Counted from the first letter of the stretch, positions 35,036 through 44,617 are shown. The stretch is 64,000 bases of DNA from Ruoffia sp044336205 (GCA_044336205.1 CP172318.1:2046001-2110000); one strand, 5' to 3'. The notes: generated by a model from the sequence alone, not told the origin. Numbers and translations: made by a program.

Positions 35036-36226
35036 TTATTCTTCGTTTAGATAATCTAAGGCAAATCCTACATGAAGGCTGGACATTAGTGCTAAAGCAT
35101 CTTCATCAAGATCAAATTTCTCGTGATGAAGTCCATAAGAAGTATTCTCTGAGCTACTTACTCCTACGCGAGCATAAGTTCCAGGGATTATTTTCAGAAA
35201 ATCAGCAAAGTCGTCCGAACCCATACTTGGTTCTGATTGGGTAATAACATTTTCCGGACCAACCAATTCTTCAGCTACACGTTGCGAACGCAAAGTAGCA
35301 ACTTCATCGTTAATATTAGGTGCCGCAGCATCGTAATTTTCAAAAACCACACTAGCTCCATATACTTTAGCAATATCACGCGCTGTTTCTTCGATTTTTG
35401 CTAAGAAGCGTGAGCGTGTTTCGTGACTTAATGTCCGTAAGGTTCCTTCGATACGTGCGTGGTTGGCAACGATATTATAACGTGTTCCAGCGGTAAATTT
35501 ACCAATTCCGATAACAGCAGGCTCTAAAGGATTTAACAGACGTGCTACTAGGTTTTGCAACTCAGTAACAATATTAGCACCTGCTACTAAGGCATCTATT
35601 CCTTCATGTGGGCGAGCCACATGTGAACTTTTACCAGTAACTTCAAGGGTGAAAATGTCACACGAAGCCATTGTCGGACCAGAAACAGTCTGAACCTTAC
35701 CGACTTCAAGGGCAGGTTCTACATGAATACCAAAGACTTCACCGACCCCTTCTAACAATCCGCTCTCGATAAACTGGTGAGCACCTGATCCAATTTCTTC
35801 AGCTTGTTGGAATGCCACTAAAACAGTTCCAGAAAATTGATCGCGATAGTTAGCCAAATACTGGGCTGCTCCTAGAAGTGCTGAATTATGCGCATCATGA
35901 CCGCAAGCGTGCATAATACCTGGATTTAATGAAGGGAAATCATGATCCGTAGCTTCCACAATCTCTAAGGCATCAATATCAGCACGTAATAAAACTTTTC
36001 GGTCCGCTTTATTCGTCTGCTTATCATCCTTTTGACCAACAATTGTACCTAGCGTTCCAGTCTCTCCTACTTTAACCCAAGGTATATCTAATGATGTCAG
36101 TATTTCTTGGATTTTTTCAGCTGTTTTATATTCTTTCAAACTAGGCTCTGGATGCTGGTGGAAATGGCGACGCCACTCAATCACTTGATCTTTATTTGCT
36201 TCAATTTCTGGGATTATTCTTACCAA
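35036..36226 (-). CDS. M20-family N-acyl-amino-acid amidohydrolase
   Basis: This 396-residue metallo-amidohydrolase of the M20D (hippurate hydrolase/IAA-amino acid hydrolase) type would release amino acids from N-acyl forms. Metal ligands are in MHACGHDAHNSALLG, QQAEEIGSGAH and the late LHHEKFDLDE; the dimerisation domain is at about residues 180-295. It is last in a T-box-controlled operon of four MetQ binding proteins, which suggests N-acyl- or N-formyl-methionine as substrate. That link is inference from context. Confidence 0.85.
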   Translation of the reverse strand: MVRIIPEIEANKDQVIEWRRHFHQHPEPSLKEYKTAEKIQEILTSLDIPWVKVGETGTLGTIVGQKDDKQTNKADRKVLLRADIDALEIVEATDHDFPSLNPGIMHACGHDAHNSALLGAAQYLANYRDQFSGTVLVAFQQAEEIGSGAHQFIESGLLEGVGEVFGIHVEPALEVGKVQTVSGPTMASCDIFTLEVTGKSSHVARPHEGIDALVAGANIVTELQNLVARLLNPLEPAVIGIGKFTAGTRYNIVANHARIEGTLRTLSHETRSRFLAKIEETARDIAKVYGASVVFENYDAAAPNINDEVATLRSQRVAEELVGPENVITQSEPSMGSDDFADFLKIIPGTYARVGVSSSENTSYGLHHEKFDLDEDALALMSSLHVGFALDYLNEE

Positions 36227-36256
36227 TGGTGTTCCTTCTTTCTTTATAACTTTAGT

Positions 36257-37126
36257 CTAGTCTTGCTTTGCTTTCAGTTTCTCAACATCAATATCATAAT
36301 CTTCAAAGACTGGGATTAGTGCACCTTGGCTACTTTCTTCTATTATAGAAGCAATCTCATCAGTTTGAAAAAGCTCAACAATCTTCAAGTACAGCGGATT
36401 ATCTTTATCTTCTTCACGCGCCGCAATCACGTTAATGTATAGTGGGTTGACGTCATCAAGATTATCCGCATCAACGAATATAGCATCTTGGATAGATAAG
36501 CCTGCGTCCGTTGCAAAACCAGTATTAATAATTGCTGCATCCACATCTTGGAGCATAACAGCTGTCATTGCAGGTTCAAGCAACTCAATCTGTAATTTTT
36601 TAGGGTTATCTAATATGTCTTTCTCTTCTGGAAATATTCCAGCTGCTTCATCAACATCAATCAAACCAGCTATCTCTAAGGCTTGTAGAGCTCGCCCATA
36701 AGTCGATGGATCATTCGGTATCGCAATAGTTCCCCCTTCGGGAATGTCTTCTAACGCTTCATATTTATCTGAATATAACCCTAATGGTGTAATTAATGTA
36801 TTACCTATCGGTGTAATAGTCCCATCATTTTCTTCGTTCCAAGAGAATAGGAATGGATAACCTTGGAAGGCATTTAAGTCTAATGAACCGTTTTGTAGTG
36901 CCTCGTTCGGTTGATTATAGTCAGAGAATAGGACAAATTCAATCTCTATACCTTCCTGTTCAAGGGCATTCTTCGCTACCACATCCCAATAGTCTAAGGC
37001 ATTGGAACTCGCTAAACCAATCGTAACCTTCTCACCTTCAAATTCTCCTTGAGCAAAAGTTGTTAATGGTGTAGCAGATAGAATGATAGTGACTAAAGCT
37101 AATAATGTAATCAATATTTTACGCAT
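36257..37126 (-). CDS. metQ: MetQ/NlpA-family methionine-binding protein 4, non-lipoprotein
   Basis: This 289-residue extracellular binding protein of methionine ABC importers has a Sec signal (MRKILITLLALVTIILSATP) ending TFA-QG, then the family core FEGEKVTIGLASSN, LNAFQGYPFLFSWN and IAIPNDPSTYGRALQALE. There is no cysteine at the cleavage site, so it is not a lipoprotein. Unlike the other three paralogues it lacks an acidic tail. It is separated from paralogue 3 by a possible attenuator and followed by the amidohydrolase. The ligand may differ from the others. Confidence 0.88.
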   Translation of the reverse strand: MRKILITLLALVTIILSATPLTTFAQGEFEGEKVTIGLASSNALDYWDVVAKNALEQEGIEIEFVLFSDYNQPNEALQNGSLDLNAFQGYPFLFSWNEENDGTITPIGNTLITPLGLYSDKYEALEDIPEGGTIAIPNDPSTYGRALQALEIAGLIDVDEAAGIFPEEKDILDNPKKLQIELLEPAMTAVMLQDVDAAIINTGFATDAGLSIQDAIFVDADNLDDVNPLYINVIAAREEDKDNPLYLKIVELFQTDEIASIIEESSQGALIPVFEDYDIDVEKLKAKQD

Positions 37127-37146
37127 ATGGCTCCTCCTTATATAAA

Positions 37147-37204
37147 AAAGACAAGCGCTATCTACTGGCTAACTTAGTTATCGCTAGTGATATGGACTTG
37201 TCAT
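37147..37204 (-). terminator. Intra-operon hairpin between metQ paralogues
   Basis: GACAAG and CTTGTC enclose about 45 bases with weaker internal pairing, followed by six T on the minus strand. It probably lowers expression of the fourth MetQ and the amidohydrolase relative to the first three. Confidence 0.5.
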
Positions 37205-37233
37205 TGTTAATGCTTATATTCAATGTGAGTGAA

Positions 37234-38121
37234 TTACTCTACTGATTCTTCTTCAGTTGATTCTTCTGAGTCAGTTTCTGCTTCTTCATCATTCCATGCT
37301 GGTACATCTCCACCGTTAGATGCTTCAGCTAATTTATCAGCTACTTCTTGAGTTTGGTATAATTCTACAATTTTGTTGAATAATGGATTGTCTTTATTTT
37401 CTTCTTTAGCTGCTATAACGTTTTTGTATTCGTCTTTTAATTCTGCTGGGTTTTCTGCATCTAAGAAGATAGCATCTTCTGTTGATAATCCTGCATCTAA
37501 GGCGAATGTATTGTTAATCACTGCTGCGTCAACGTCAGGTAATGCTTGGGCAATCTGAGCTGCTTCTAATTCTTCAAAAACTAAGTTTAAGTCATTAGCT
37601 GTTACATCATTCACTGTTGGTAAGATGCCTGCTGTATCGTCTACTTCGATCAGACCTGCTAATTCTAAGGCAAGTAATGCACGTCCACCATTTGTCGCAT
37701 CATTAGGAATAGCAATGGTTGCACCATCTTCTAACTCATCTAATGATGCAATTTTATCTGAGTAAACACCTAGTGGCGTTACATATGAGAACCCTAATGG
37801 TACTAAGTCACCGTCGTTAGCTTCATTCCACTCTTCTAAGAAAGCAACGTGTTGAAAAGCATTCAAGTCTGTTGAACCATCGAAAAGTGCGATGTTTGGT
37901 TGTACATAGTCTGTGAATAGAACTAACTCTAACTCAATGCCTTCTTGTTCTAAGGCTTGCTCAGCAACAAATTCCCATACTTGTTCTTCTGCTTCACTTA
38001 CAACACCTACAGTAACATGTTCTCCTTCAAATTCACCTTGAGCTTTAACAGATGAAGTTGCTCCGACTAATAAACTAGATGCTAATGCAATTGATGCTAA
38101 TGATTGTACAAATTTTTTCAT
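37234..38121 (-). CDS. metQ: MetQ/NlpA-family methionine-binding protein 3, non-lipoprotein
   Basis: The 295-residue protein has a signal peptide (MKKFVQSLASIALASSLLVG) with cleavage predicted at VKA-QG and no lipobox Cys. Family motifs are FEGEHVTVGVVSE, LNAFQHVAFLEEWN, IAIPNDATNGGRALLALE and DVDAAVINNTFA. It ends in an acidic Ser/Glu-rich tail of about 20 residues after the conserved PAW. AAAGGGGAAAT precedes the ATG. It shares the T-box leader upstream of paralogue 1. Confidence 0.9.
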   Translation of the reverse strand: MKKFVQSLASIALASSLLVGATSSVKAQGEFEGEHVTVGVVSEAEEQVWEFVAEQALEQEGIELELVLFTDYVQPNIALFDGSTDLNAFQHVAFLEEWNEANDGDLVPLGFSYVTPLGVYSDKIASLDELEDGATIAIPNDATNGGRALLALELAGLIEVDDTAGILPTVNDVTANDLNLVFEELEAAQIAQALPDVDAAVINNTFALDAGLSTEDAIFLDAENPAELKDEYKNVIAAKEENKDNPLFNKIVELYQTQEVADKLAEASNGGDVPAWNDEEAETDSEESTEEESVE

Positions 38122-38167
38122 GATATTTCCCCTTTTCTATGATTCTATTTTTTATTTTAAATAGTAA

Positions 38168-39079
38168 TTAAGCTGCGTCATCTTCAGATGATTCTTCAGT
38201 TTCCCCATCGTCATTGTTATCGGCTTGGTAACCTTCCCATGCTGGAATACTACCACCATTACTTGATTCAATAATAACTTCTGCCACATCTTCCGTTTGG
38301 TATAGTTCTACAATCTTTTGTAATAATGGACTCTCTGCGTCCTCCGAACGAGCCGCGATTACATTACGATACGTATCACTTAACTGTTCTGGTGTGTCAG
38401 TATCTACAAAGATGGCATCATCTTTAACTGATAAGCCTGCATCTTCAGCGTGTCCTGTATTAATTACAGCAGCCGTTACGTCTACAAGTGATTGGGCTAC
38501 TTGAGCCGCATCTAATTCAACGAATTCAATATTTAATGGATTGTCTGTTACATCATTGACTGTTGGAAGAACTCCTACCTCATCATCTACTTCAATTAAT
38601 CCAGCAATCTCTAAGGCTAAGAGCGCGCGACCACCGTTTGTTGGGTCATTAGGTATTGCAATACTTGCACCTTCTTCAATCTCATCAACCGATGTGATTT
38701 TGTCAGAATATAATCCCATAGGTGTTACTAAAGTAAAACCAATATTCACTAAATCCTCATCATTTGCTTCATTCCAATTTTCTAAGAATGCTACATGTTG
38801 GAATGAGTTAATATCTAATGATCCATTCGCTAAAGCTTCATTGGGCTGATTGTAGTCAGTAAGTAGAGTTACCTCAATTGTTATTCCCTCTTCTTCTAAG
38901 GCTTTGTCAGCAACATAGCCCCACACCTCTGCACCATTATCTCCAACTACTCCCACTTTCACTGTCTCACCATCGAATTCCTTTGCAGCGTCTTCTGCCA
39001 GAGCTAAGTTAGCTGACTGTCCAAGAATCAGTGTACCTGCCAATGTAAGTTGAGCGATTTTTTTTAATAAGTTTTTCAT
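38168..39079 (-). CDS. metQ: MetQ/NlpA-family methionine-binding protein 2, non-lipoprotein
   Basis: The 303-residue protein has a signal peptide ending ALA-ED with no lipobox Cys, then FDGETVKVGVVGDNG, INSFQHVAFLENWNEAND, IAIPNDPTNGGRALLALEIAG and TAAVINTGHAEDAG. It has an acidic tail (DNNDDGETEESSEDDAA). AAAGAGGGAG precedes the ATG. Second gene of the four-paralogue operon; sequence is closest to paralogues 1 and 3, indicating tandem duplication. Confidence 0.9.
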   Translation of the reverse strand: MKNLLKKIAQLTLAGTLILGQSANLALAEDAAKEFDGETVKVGVVGDNGAEVWGYVADKALEEEGITIEVTLLTDYNQPNEALANGSLDINSFQHVAFLENWNEANDEDLVNIGFTLVTPMGLYSDKITSVDEIEEGASIAIPNDPTNGGRALLALEIAGLIEVDDEVGVLPTVNDVTDNPLNIEFVELDAAQVAQSLVDVTAAVINTGHAEDAGLSVKDDAIFVDTDTPEQLSDTYRNVIAARSEDAESPLLQKIVELYQTEDVAEVIIESSNGGSIPAWEGYQADNNDDGETEESSEDDAA

Positions 39080-39100
39080 AATACTCCCTCTTTCAGTTGG

Positions 39101-40018
39101 TTATTCTTCACTATCCGATGACTCTTCTGACTCATCTTCTGTTGTTTCATCGTTAGCGTTACCAGCATTTTCACCGATTACTGGTGCATTTTCCCAAGCT
39201 GGTTTGTCTCCGTTATTAGTAATATCATAGATAGCTTGTGCCACTTCTTGTGATTGGTAATATTCAACAATCTTTGCATATAAAGGATTTTCAGCATCTG
39301 CTTCACGTGTCGCAATCACGTTCTTGTACGCTTCATTCAGTTTTTCTGGATAATCTGCATCTACGAAGATTGCATCAGATAGGTCTAGACCTGCATCTTG
39401 TGCAAAGTTCAAATTAATGAAGGCTGCTGCCACATCAGGAAGTGAAACAGGCAATTGAGCTGCATCTAATTCTTCGAATTGAATATTTAATGGGTTATCT
39501 GTAATATCGTTAACTGTTGCTAAAGCCCCTGCTTCATCATCCACTTCAATAATCCCAGCCAATTCTAAAGCTAGAATTGCACGGCCACCATTCGTTGGAT
39601 CGTTTGGAATTGCTATTGTATCTCCATCTTTTAGTTCCTCAAAGGAAGTAATGTTTTCCGAGTACGCACCCATCGGCGATACGAAGGTGAAGCCTATTGG
39701 CGTTAAGTCTCCATCATTCGCTTCATTCCAATTATCTAAGAATGCAACGTGTTGGAATGCATTTAAGTCAACTGAACCATCTTGCAGGGCAATGTTCGGT
39801 TGAGCATAGTCATTGAATAGAACAATCTCAACTTTAATCCCATCTGCTTCTGCTTTATCTACAACCACTTCCCATACTTCCTCGGCGGAACCTGGCACTA
39901 ATCCAACAGTTACCTCTTCCCCCTCAAATTCTCCTTGAGCATAAGTGTGAGCAGTCGTTGAAACTAATAATGTTGACGCTAATGTTAGAGTTGCGATTCC
40001 TTTTAACCATTTTCTCAT
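39101..40018 (-). CDS. metQ: MetQ/NlpA-family methionine-binding protein 1, non-lipoprotein
   Basis: First gene after the T-box. From ATG 40018 (GGAGGAG upstream) it has 305 residues: signal peptide MRKWLKGIATLTLASTLLVS cleaved at AYA-QG, then FEGEEVTVGLVPGSAEE, LNAFQHVAFLDNWNEAND and IAIPNDPTNGGRAILALELAG. It ends in a roughly 30-residue acidic tail. No lipobox Cys. A longer frame upstream has no ribosome site and would enter the terminator of the leader, so it is rejected. Confidence 0.9.
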   Translation of the reverse strand: MRKWLKGIATLTLASTLLVSTTAHTYAQGEFEGEEVTVGLVPGSAEEVWEVVVDKAEADGIKVEIVLFNDYAQPNIALQDGSVDLNAFQHVAFLDNWNEANDGDLTPIGFTFVSPMGAYSENITSFEELKDGDTIAIPNDPTNGGRAILALELAGIIEVDDEAGALATVNDITDNPLNIQFEELDAAQLPVSLPDVAAAFINLNFAQDAGLDLSDAIFVDADYPEKLNEAYKNVIATREADAENPLYAKIVEYYQSQEVAQAIYDITNNGDKPAWENAPVIGENAGNANDETTEDESEESSDSEE

Positions 40019-40095
40019 TTCAAACTCCTCCGTTTTCGTTTTATATTCACCATTAAATTTATTGACATAATTACAATCAATTGACTTTTCCGAAC

Positions 40096-40396
40096 AAAAA
40101 AATACTCCCATCCTATAAAAAGGACGAGAGCTTAACTTCGTGTTACCACCTTAATTTGTTATTTTATCACTAAAATAACCTCTGCCAGTACGTTATGATT
40201 CCGTAATCACTTGTATACTGTGACATTTCTAACGGGTGTTTCCGTTCATTCTTATTGACTAAGCATTCAGAATGACCGCTCAGTGGCCATTTTCAACGTA
40301 TCCTCCCTTACTCACTTCCACTAACCGTGAGCTCCCTATAAAGTTCGATATGTTTACTTTCCACATCAACGCGTTTGTTATTTATTTATCTGTTGA
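40096..40396 (-). promoter_or_regulatory. Methionine T-box riboswitch of the metQ operon
   Basis: The T-box AAGGTGGTAACACGAAG is at 40152-40136 and a terminator (CTCTCGTCC with GGATGGGAG, then seven T) ends at about 40096. In stem I the specifier loop reads GAAAATGGCC with AUG at 40290-40288, so uncharged tRNA(Met) should allow read-through. The leader is about 300 bases and strongly resembles the one upstream of metN. Confidence 0.92.
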
Positions 40397-40402
40397 GCTT
40401 AT

Positions 40403-40431
40403 AATAATATACTTATTTTTAAAAGTCAAAC
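40403..40431 (-). promoter_or_regulatory. Promoter of the metQ operon
   Basis: TTGACT (40431-40426) and TATTAT (40408-40403) with a 17-bp spacer; start near 40396. Confidence 0.8.
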
Positions 40432-40484
40432 ATTTTTTGAAAAATATGTTAAAATAATTTTTACATTAAGAGGAGTTGATGAGA

Positions 40485-41648
40485 ATGGATTATAATAACA
40501 TTAATAAACACTTATTGAAAACGCCAGAAAATCTAATCAGATCATTCAATGACCAGATTAGTTCAATTAAAGATCTTTTATATTTTAATATTGGCGAGCC
40601 TGATTTTCCTACACCTAACAATATTAAGCAAGCTGCTATTCAATCTATACAAGATGACCAGAGTTTTTATGCTCATTCTCGAGGTGTTTATGAGTTAAGA
40701 GAGGCTGTTAGTCGCTTCTTAAAACGTAAGTATCAGCTTGATTATTCTCCTGATAAGCAAATTTTTATTACTGCAGGTGCTACCCAAGCCCTTTACATAG
40801 CGATTAATGGTGTCCTGAATGAAGGTGAAGAGGTTCTAGTCATTGATCCTAATTATGTCATCTATAATAGCCAAATTATCGCCGCAGGTGGTTCGGTAGT
40901 CCCGATCAATGTTAGCGACACAGAATTCAAATTAACTGCCGAAAGCTTACGTGCTCATATCAGCCCTAAGACAAAAGCTTTAATATTGAACCACCCTACG
41001 AATCCTACCGGAGCTACATACTCTGCTGAAGAACTTAAAGATATAGCTGATGTTATTAGAGAATCTCAAATTTATGTTATCTCTGATGAGGTTTACTCAG
41101 AATTTAGCTATTCTCACCCACACACTTCAATAGCTAACTTTATTCCTGATTTAACCCTCTTAGTGAATGGTTCATCTAAATCTCATGCAATGACAGGTTG
41201 GCGTTCTGCTTTTCTTGCAGGGCCAAGTGATTTAATGGACTCACTTTATCCCCTTCATCAAGCAATATTGACAACCATTACGACCCAAGTTCAATATGCT
41301 AGTATTGAAGCTTATGAACAGAGTGATGATTCGATTAAGATGATGTACCACAGTTATAAAGATCGTAGAGACCTACTAATAGAAGGACTTAACAAGCTTA
41401 CTTATGACTATGTCTATCCAGAAGGGGCCTTTTACTTATTCTGTAAAGTGCCTAATTGGTACGAAGATGATGACTATCAATTTTGTTTAGACTTAGCACA
41501 CCAAGTCCAAGTCGCATTAACTCCTGGACAAATCTTTGGGGATGCTGGGAGAGGTTATTTTAGAATCTCCTATGTTTCTAGCCTAGATAATCTCAAGGAA
41601 TTATTAAACAGACTCGCAAGCTTTGAAGAAAGTTATAAAGCTAAGTAA
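40485..41648 (+). CDS. PLP-dependent class I/II aminotransferase (paralogue 1)
   Basis: The 387-residue fold-type I aminotransferase shows FNIGEPDFPTP, the NHPTNPTGATYS loop, SDEVYSEFSY and the PLP lysine in LVNGSSKSHAMTGWR. It resembles AraT/PatA enzymes that act on aromatic amino acids, methionine or N-acyl-diaminopimelate; motif reading cannot decide. ATG 40485 is nine bases after AGAGGAG; the nearer ATG at 40479 is too close. It is divergent from the Met T-box metQ operon, and a paralogue is divergent from the metNI T-box, pointing to methionine or its keto acid. Confidence 0.85.
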   Translation: MDYNNINKHLLKTPENLIRSFNDQISSIKDLLYFNIGEPDFPTPNNIKQAAIQSIQDDQSFYAHSRGVYELREAVSRFLKRKYQLDYSPDKQIFITAGATQALYIAINGVLNEGEEVLVIDPNYVIYNSQIIAAGGSVVPINVSDTEFKLTAESLRAHISPKTKALILNHPTNPTGATYSAEELKDIADVIRESQIYVISDEVYSEFSYSHPHTSIANFIPDLTLLVNGSSKSHAMTGWRSAFLAGPSDLMDSLYPLHQAILTTITTQVQYASIEAYEQSDDSIKMMYHSYKDRRDLLIEGLNKLTYDYVYPEGAFYLFCKVPNWYEDDDYQFCLDLAHQVQVALTPGQIFGDAGRGYFRISYVSSLDNLKELLNRLASFEESYKAK

Positions 41649-41710
41649 TTTTCTTTGCAAAAGTCGTCTAATAATTATCGATGTGCTTTATACAGTGATG
41701 AAAACAAAAA

Positions 41711-41748
41711 GTTCCGACTTATCCTACACACAAGCGATAAGTCGGAAC
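41711..41748. terminator. Bidirectional terminator
   Basis: GTTCCGACTTATC pairs with GATAAGTCGGAAC; A-rich before and T-rich after. It serves the convergent aminotransferase and uspA transcripts. Confidence 0.8.
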
Positions 41749-41794
41749 TTATATTTTATTATCTTTCAAATTAACTTACCTCATCATCAGATGT

Positions 41795-42233
41795 TTATTT
41801 TCTTACGACTAAAACATCACAAGCTGCGTGACGAATCACATTTTCAGAAACAGAACCCATAAAGAATCTTTCTAAGGCACTCATACCTTTAGCACCTAGA
41901 ATAATTAAGTCAATATTCTCTCTTCTAGGAACTTCTTCAGCAATCATTTCTTTACGGTGATCCAATCTCAAGGACAACCTTTACATCTTCAACACCTTGT
42001 TCTTCAGCATACTTTCTAGCTTCAGAAACGACTTCTTCACCGAGTGTCTTTAACGCTTCTCTAAAGTGCAGGTCTGAACTTGATGTCGCCTGAATCGACC
42101 TTGTATCTAAAACATGTAGTATAACTAAAGTAGCCTTATTACGATTAGCAATGGCCACTGCCTTGTTCAACGCTAATTCTGCCCCTTGAGACCCATCTGT
42201 CGCCACGAGAACCCTTTGATATTCTTGCAACAT
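41795..42233 (-). pseudogene. Universal stress protein UspA, frameshifted
   Basis: The first 93 codons (QRVLVATDGSQGAELALNKA, then HVLDTR) and the last 55 (IDLIILGAKGMSALERFFMGSVSENVIRHAACDVLVVRK) are both typical of UspA and contain the ATP-binding G-x2-G-x9-G-S pattern, but in different frames. One extra base at about 41954 (in GATCACCGTAAAG on the minus strand) explains the shift; without it the joint reads IGSPKEMIAEE. The site is not a homopolymer, which makes a real mutation more likely than a run-length error. Confidence 0.82.
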
Positions 42234-42321
42234 AATTTACACCTCCATTATTCTAGTATATAAATAGTATAACATAATTATGTTTGCGCTTACATAAAAA
42301 CATTTTATTTCTACAGAAAAA

Positions 42322-42359
42322 ACTGATATCGAGCTATGTAAATATAGTCCGATACCAGT
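42322..42359 (-). terminator. Terminator of the flavoprotein gene
   Basis: ACTGGTATCG pairs with CGATATCAGT, then TTTTTT on the minus strand. Confidence 0.75.
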
Positions 42360-42387
42360 CTTAGAATGTGTGCTAATAATGATAAAA

Positions 42388-43878
42388 CTACTTCACAAAT
42401 GCAGCAGATTGTTCACCCGCTTGACGACCAAACACGATAATATCACACACAGCATTACCACCAATTCGATTAGAGCCGTGCACGCCACCACTCGCCTCAC
42501 CAGCAGCATAAAGCCCTTTGATGACATTATCAGATTCATCTAACACTTCCGCATTAGTATTAATTTTTAAACCACCCATTGTATGGTGAATTCCTGGAGC
42601 AACTTTAATCGCATAGAATGGTGCTTCTTCTAATGCGAAATCCATACCTGTTGTTCTTCCAAAGGCTTCATCAGAAGCTGAAGCAACACTCTCATTCCAA
42701 GTTGCCAGAGTAGTATCTAAAGTTTGAGAATCTAATCCCAATTCTTCAGCTAAAGCTTCAATTGTATCCGCACTTACTACTAATCCCATTGATTCGTATT
42801 AATCAATCGCTTTGACACGACCTCTTAAAGCTTCATCAAAAATCACATAAGCAAACTGATCAGTTTGAGATAGAATAGCTTGTGACACTGCATCACGAGT
42901 ATCTAATTCATTATGGAATCTTTCACCTTCTTGATTCACTAGGATAGCCCCTTCACCACGAACAGCCTCAGTAATTAAGTATGATGTTTCTTGTTCAACA
43001 GTTGGATGAATCTGTATTTGATCCATATCAACTAACTGAGCACCTAGTTTTTGTGCCATTGAGAGTCCATCACCCGTTGCACCTTCATGGTTTGTTGTTA
43101 CAAAGCCTTCTAATTCCGCATTATTCTCTACAACCATATCTAAGTTCGCTCCGAACCCTCCTGTTGCAACAATCACAGCTTGAGCATTAACTTGATGCGT
43201 TTCTCCAGCTAGATTGACTACAACTCCAGATACAGCTCCTTCTTCTTCTAAAATTTCTACCACTTCAGCATTTACGAATGTTGGTATCTCACGTTCTACC
43301 AGATTACGAGTCAAGCCATCAACTAAATACCCACCCACTGCTGATCCATCCTCAGGACGATGTGTTCTTTGTACACTCATACCACCAGTAGTTGTAAGAT
43401 TACTTAAAGTGATTCCCATTGAGTCTAACCAATCAATCGCAGAAGCTGAATGATCAACTAAATATCTTAATAAATCCTGATCATTGGTTCCATGTCCACC
43501 CTCTAAAGACTCTTGAAAAAATAAGTCATTTGAATCTTCTATAGCTGCGGCTTCTTGATATTTTGTCTCTGATGCATTCATACCTGCTGAGGCTTTCAAA
43601 GTATTACCACCTAATACTGGCATCTTCTCAAAGATAGCTACATTTGCTCCCGAATCTTTAGCAGCAATCGCAGCTGCCATACCGACGCCTCCTGCACCAA
43701 TAACAACAACATCATAACTATCTTCCAAATCTTCAACCGATGTGAATTCCATTGCTGTTTCCGAAGCAGCTGAATCAACATCTGTATCCTCCTGTGCAAA
43801 GGCACTCAATGAGGCAAATGTATTCATAAAAATAAAGCCTAGAACCATTGCTAAAACTAATCGAACATATTTTTTCAT
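42388..43878 (-). pseudogene. Secreted FAD-dependent fumarate reductase/flavocytochrome c-like protein with an in-frame stop
   Basis: From ATG 43878 (AAGGGG upstream) the protein has a Sec signal (MKKYVRLVLAMVLGFIFMNT, cleaved near AFA-QE), an FAD-binding GAGGVGMAAAIAA, GGNTLKASAGMN, HRPEDGSAVGG and ATGGFGANLDM. TAA at 42799-42801 stops it; the same frame continues with VAPGIHHTMGGLKIN and GLYAAGEASGGVHGSNRIGGNA, the rest of the fumarate reductase fold. One substitution from Lys or Gln would restore about 496 codons. No FMN-binding domain, so it resembles the extracellular FrdA of flavin-based electron transfer. Confidence 0.82.
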
Positions 43879-43965
43879 CTGTAATCCCCTTTGTGAATTT
43901 ATACACATATTATAGCATAAAATATTTTTATCAATCAACAAATTAATTAAAACTTTAACTGTTTT

Positions 43966-44481
43966 TTATATACCAAATTCCGGAGCGTATTCTACTTCTC
44001 CTTCTATTGAGCCCAAGTCGGTGAAAGGATAAACTCTAAAGAATTTGCTTTCAACTTCAAAGGGTGGAACAATTCTAAAATTATTTGCTTCTTCATAGCC
44101 AAACTGACTGTAATATTCATCGCTTCCTAAAACAACTGATAAAGGATAGCCTAGCGACTTTGCACGTCTATGCCCTTCTTCAATTAAAGTTCGACCTATG
44201 CTTTGACCACGCCAATCCTCTCTTATAGCTAAAGGGCCAAGCGCAATAGCAGTATCTTTATTAATTTTTATCTCAGTGAACAATACATAGCCGATGATTT
44301 GTGTTTGTTCATCATCTGTTGACGCCACAAGAGATAACTCAGGAACAAAAGACTCATTCTTAGATAGAGCACACACCAACTCATGCTCGGTTCCATCACT
44401 TTCCTCCGCCGTTTCAAAAGCTTCTTTAACTAAATGATAAATTTCTTCTAAATCTTCTGGTTTCGCTTGACGAATATTCAT
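43966..44481 (-). CDS. GNAT-family N-acetyltransferase (YhbS-like)
   Basis: This 171-residue acetyltransferase has ALGPLAIREDWRGQSIGRTLIEEG, the acetyl-CoA pyrophosphate loop (R/Q-x2-G-x-G/A), and VVLGSDEYYSQFGYEEA, characteristic of the YhbS group. The acceptor is unknown. GAGAAGGTGGGGG precedes the ATG. It is 87 bases upstream of the flavoprotein pseudogene on the same strand. Confidence 0.8.
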   Translation of the reverse strand: MNIRQAKPEDLEEIYHLVKEAFETAEESDGTEHELVCALSKNESFVPELSLVASTDDEQTQIIGYVLFTEIKINKDTAIALGPLAIREDWRGQSIGRTLIEEGHRRAKSLGYPLSVVLGSDEYYSQFGYEEANNFRIVPPFEVESKFFRVYPFTDLGSIEGEVEYAPEFGI

Positions 44482-44550
44482 GTTGAACCCCCACCTTCTC
44501 TTTTATTAGATATATTATTTACAGCTTTGATTATAACCCAAGCTAAGTTT

Positions 44551-44617
44551 AGAAACGAAAAAACCAAACTTTAATATAGAGTCTAATAGTGCTACTATCA
44601 TTAAAAGTTTGGTTTCT
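44551..44617. repeat. Inverted-repeat hairpin related to the 17.5-kb element
   Basis: Arms AAACCAAACTTT-like at 44551-44575 and 44600-44617 enclose a short spacer with ATAGTGCTACTATCA. The order A-run, CCAAA, TTT, ATGATAGT matches the arms of the element at 17464-17621. It lies at the 3' end of the glucosidase gene and may act as its terminator. Confidence 0.5.

Noticed and set aside
39101..40111. Longer MetQ1 starting at 40111
   Set aside because: The extra 31 residues overlap the T-box leader end, lack a ribosome site and would bury the signal peptide.
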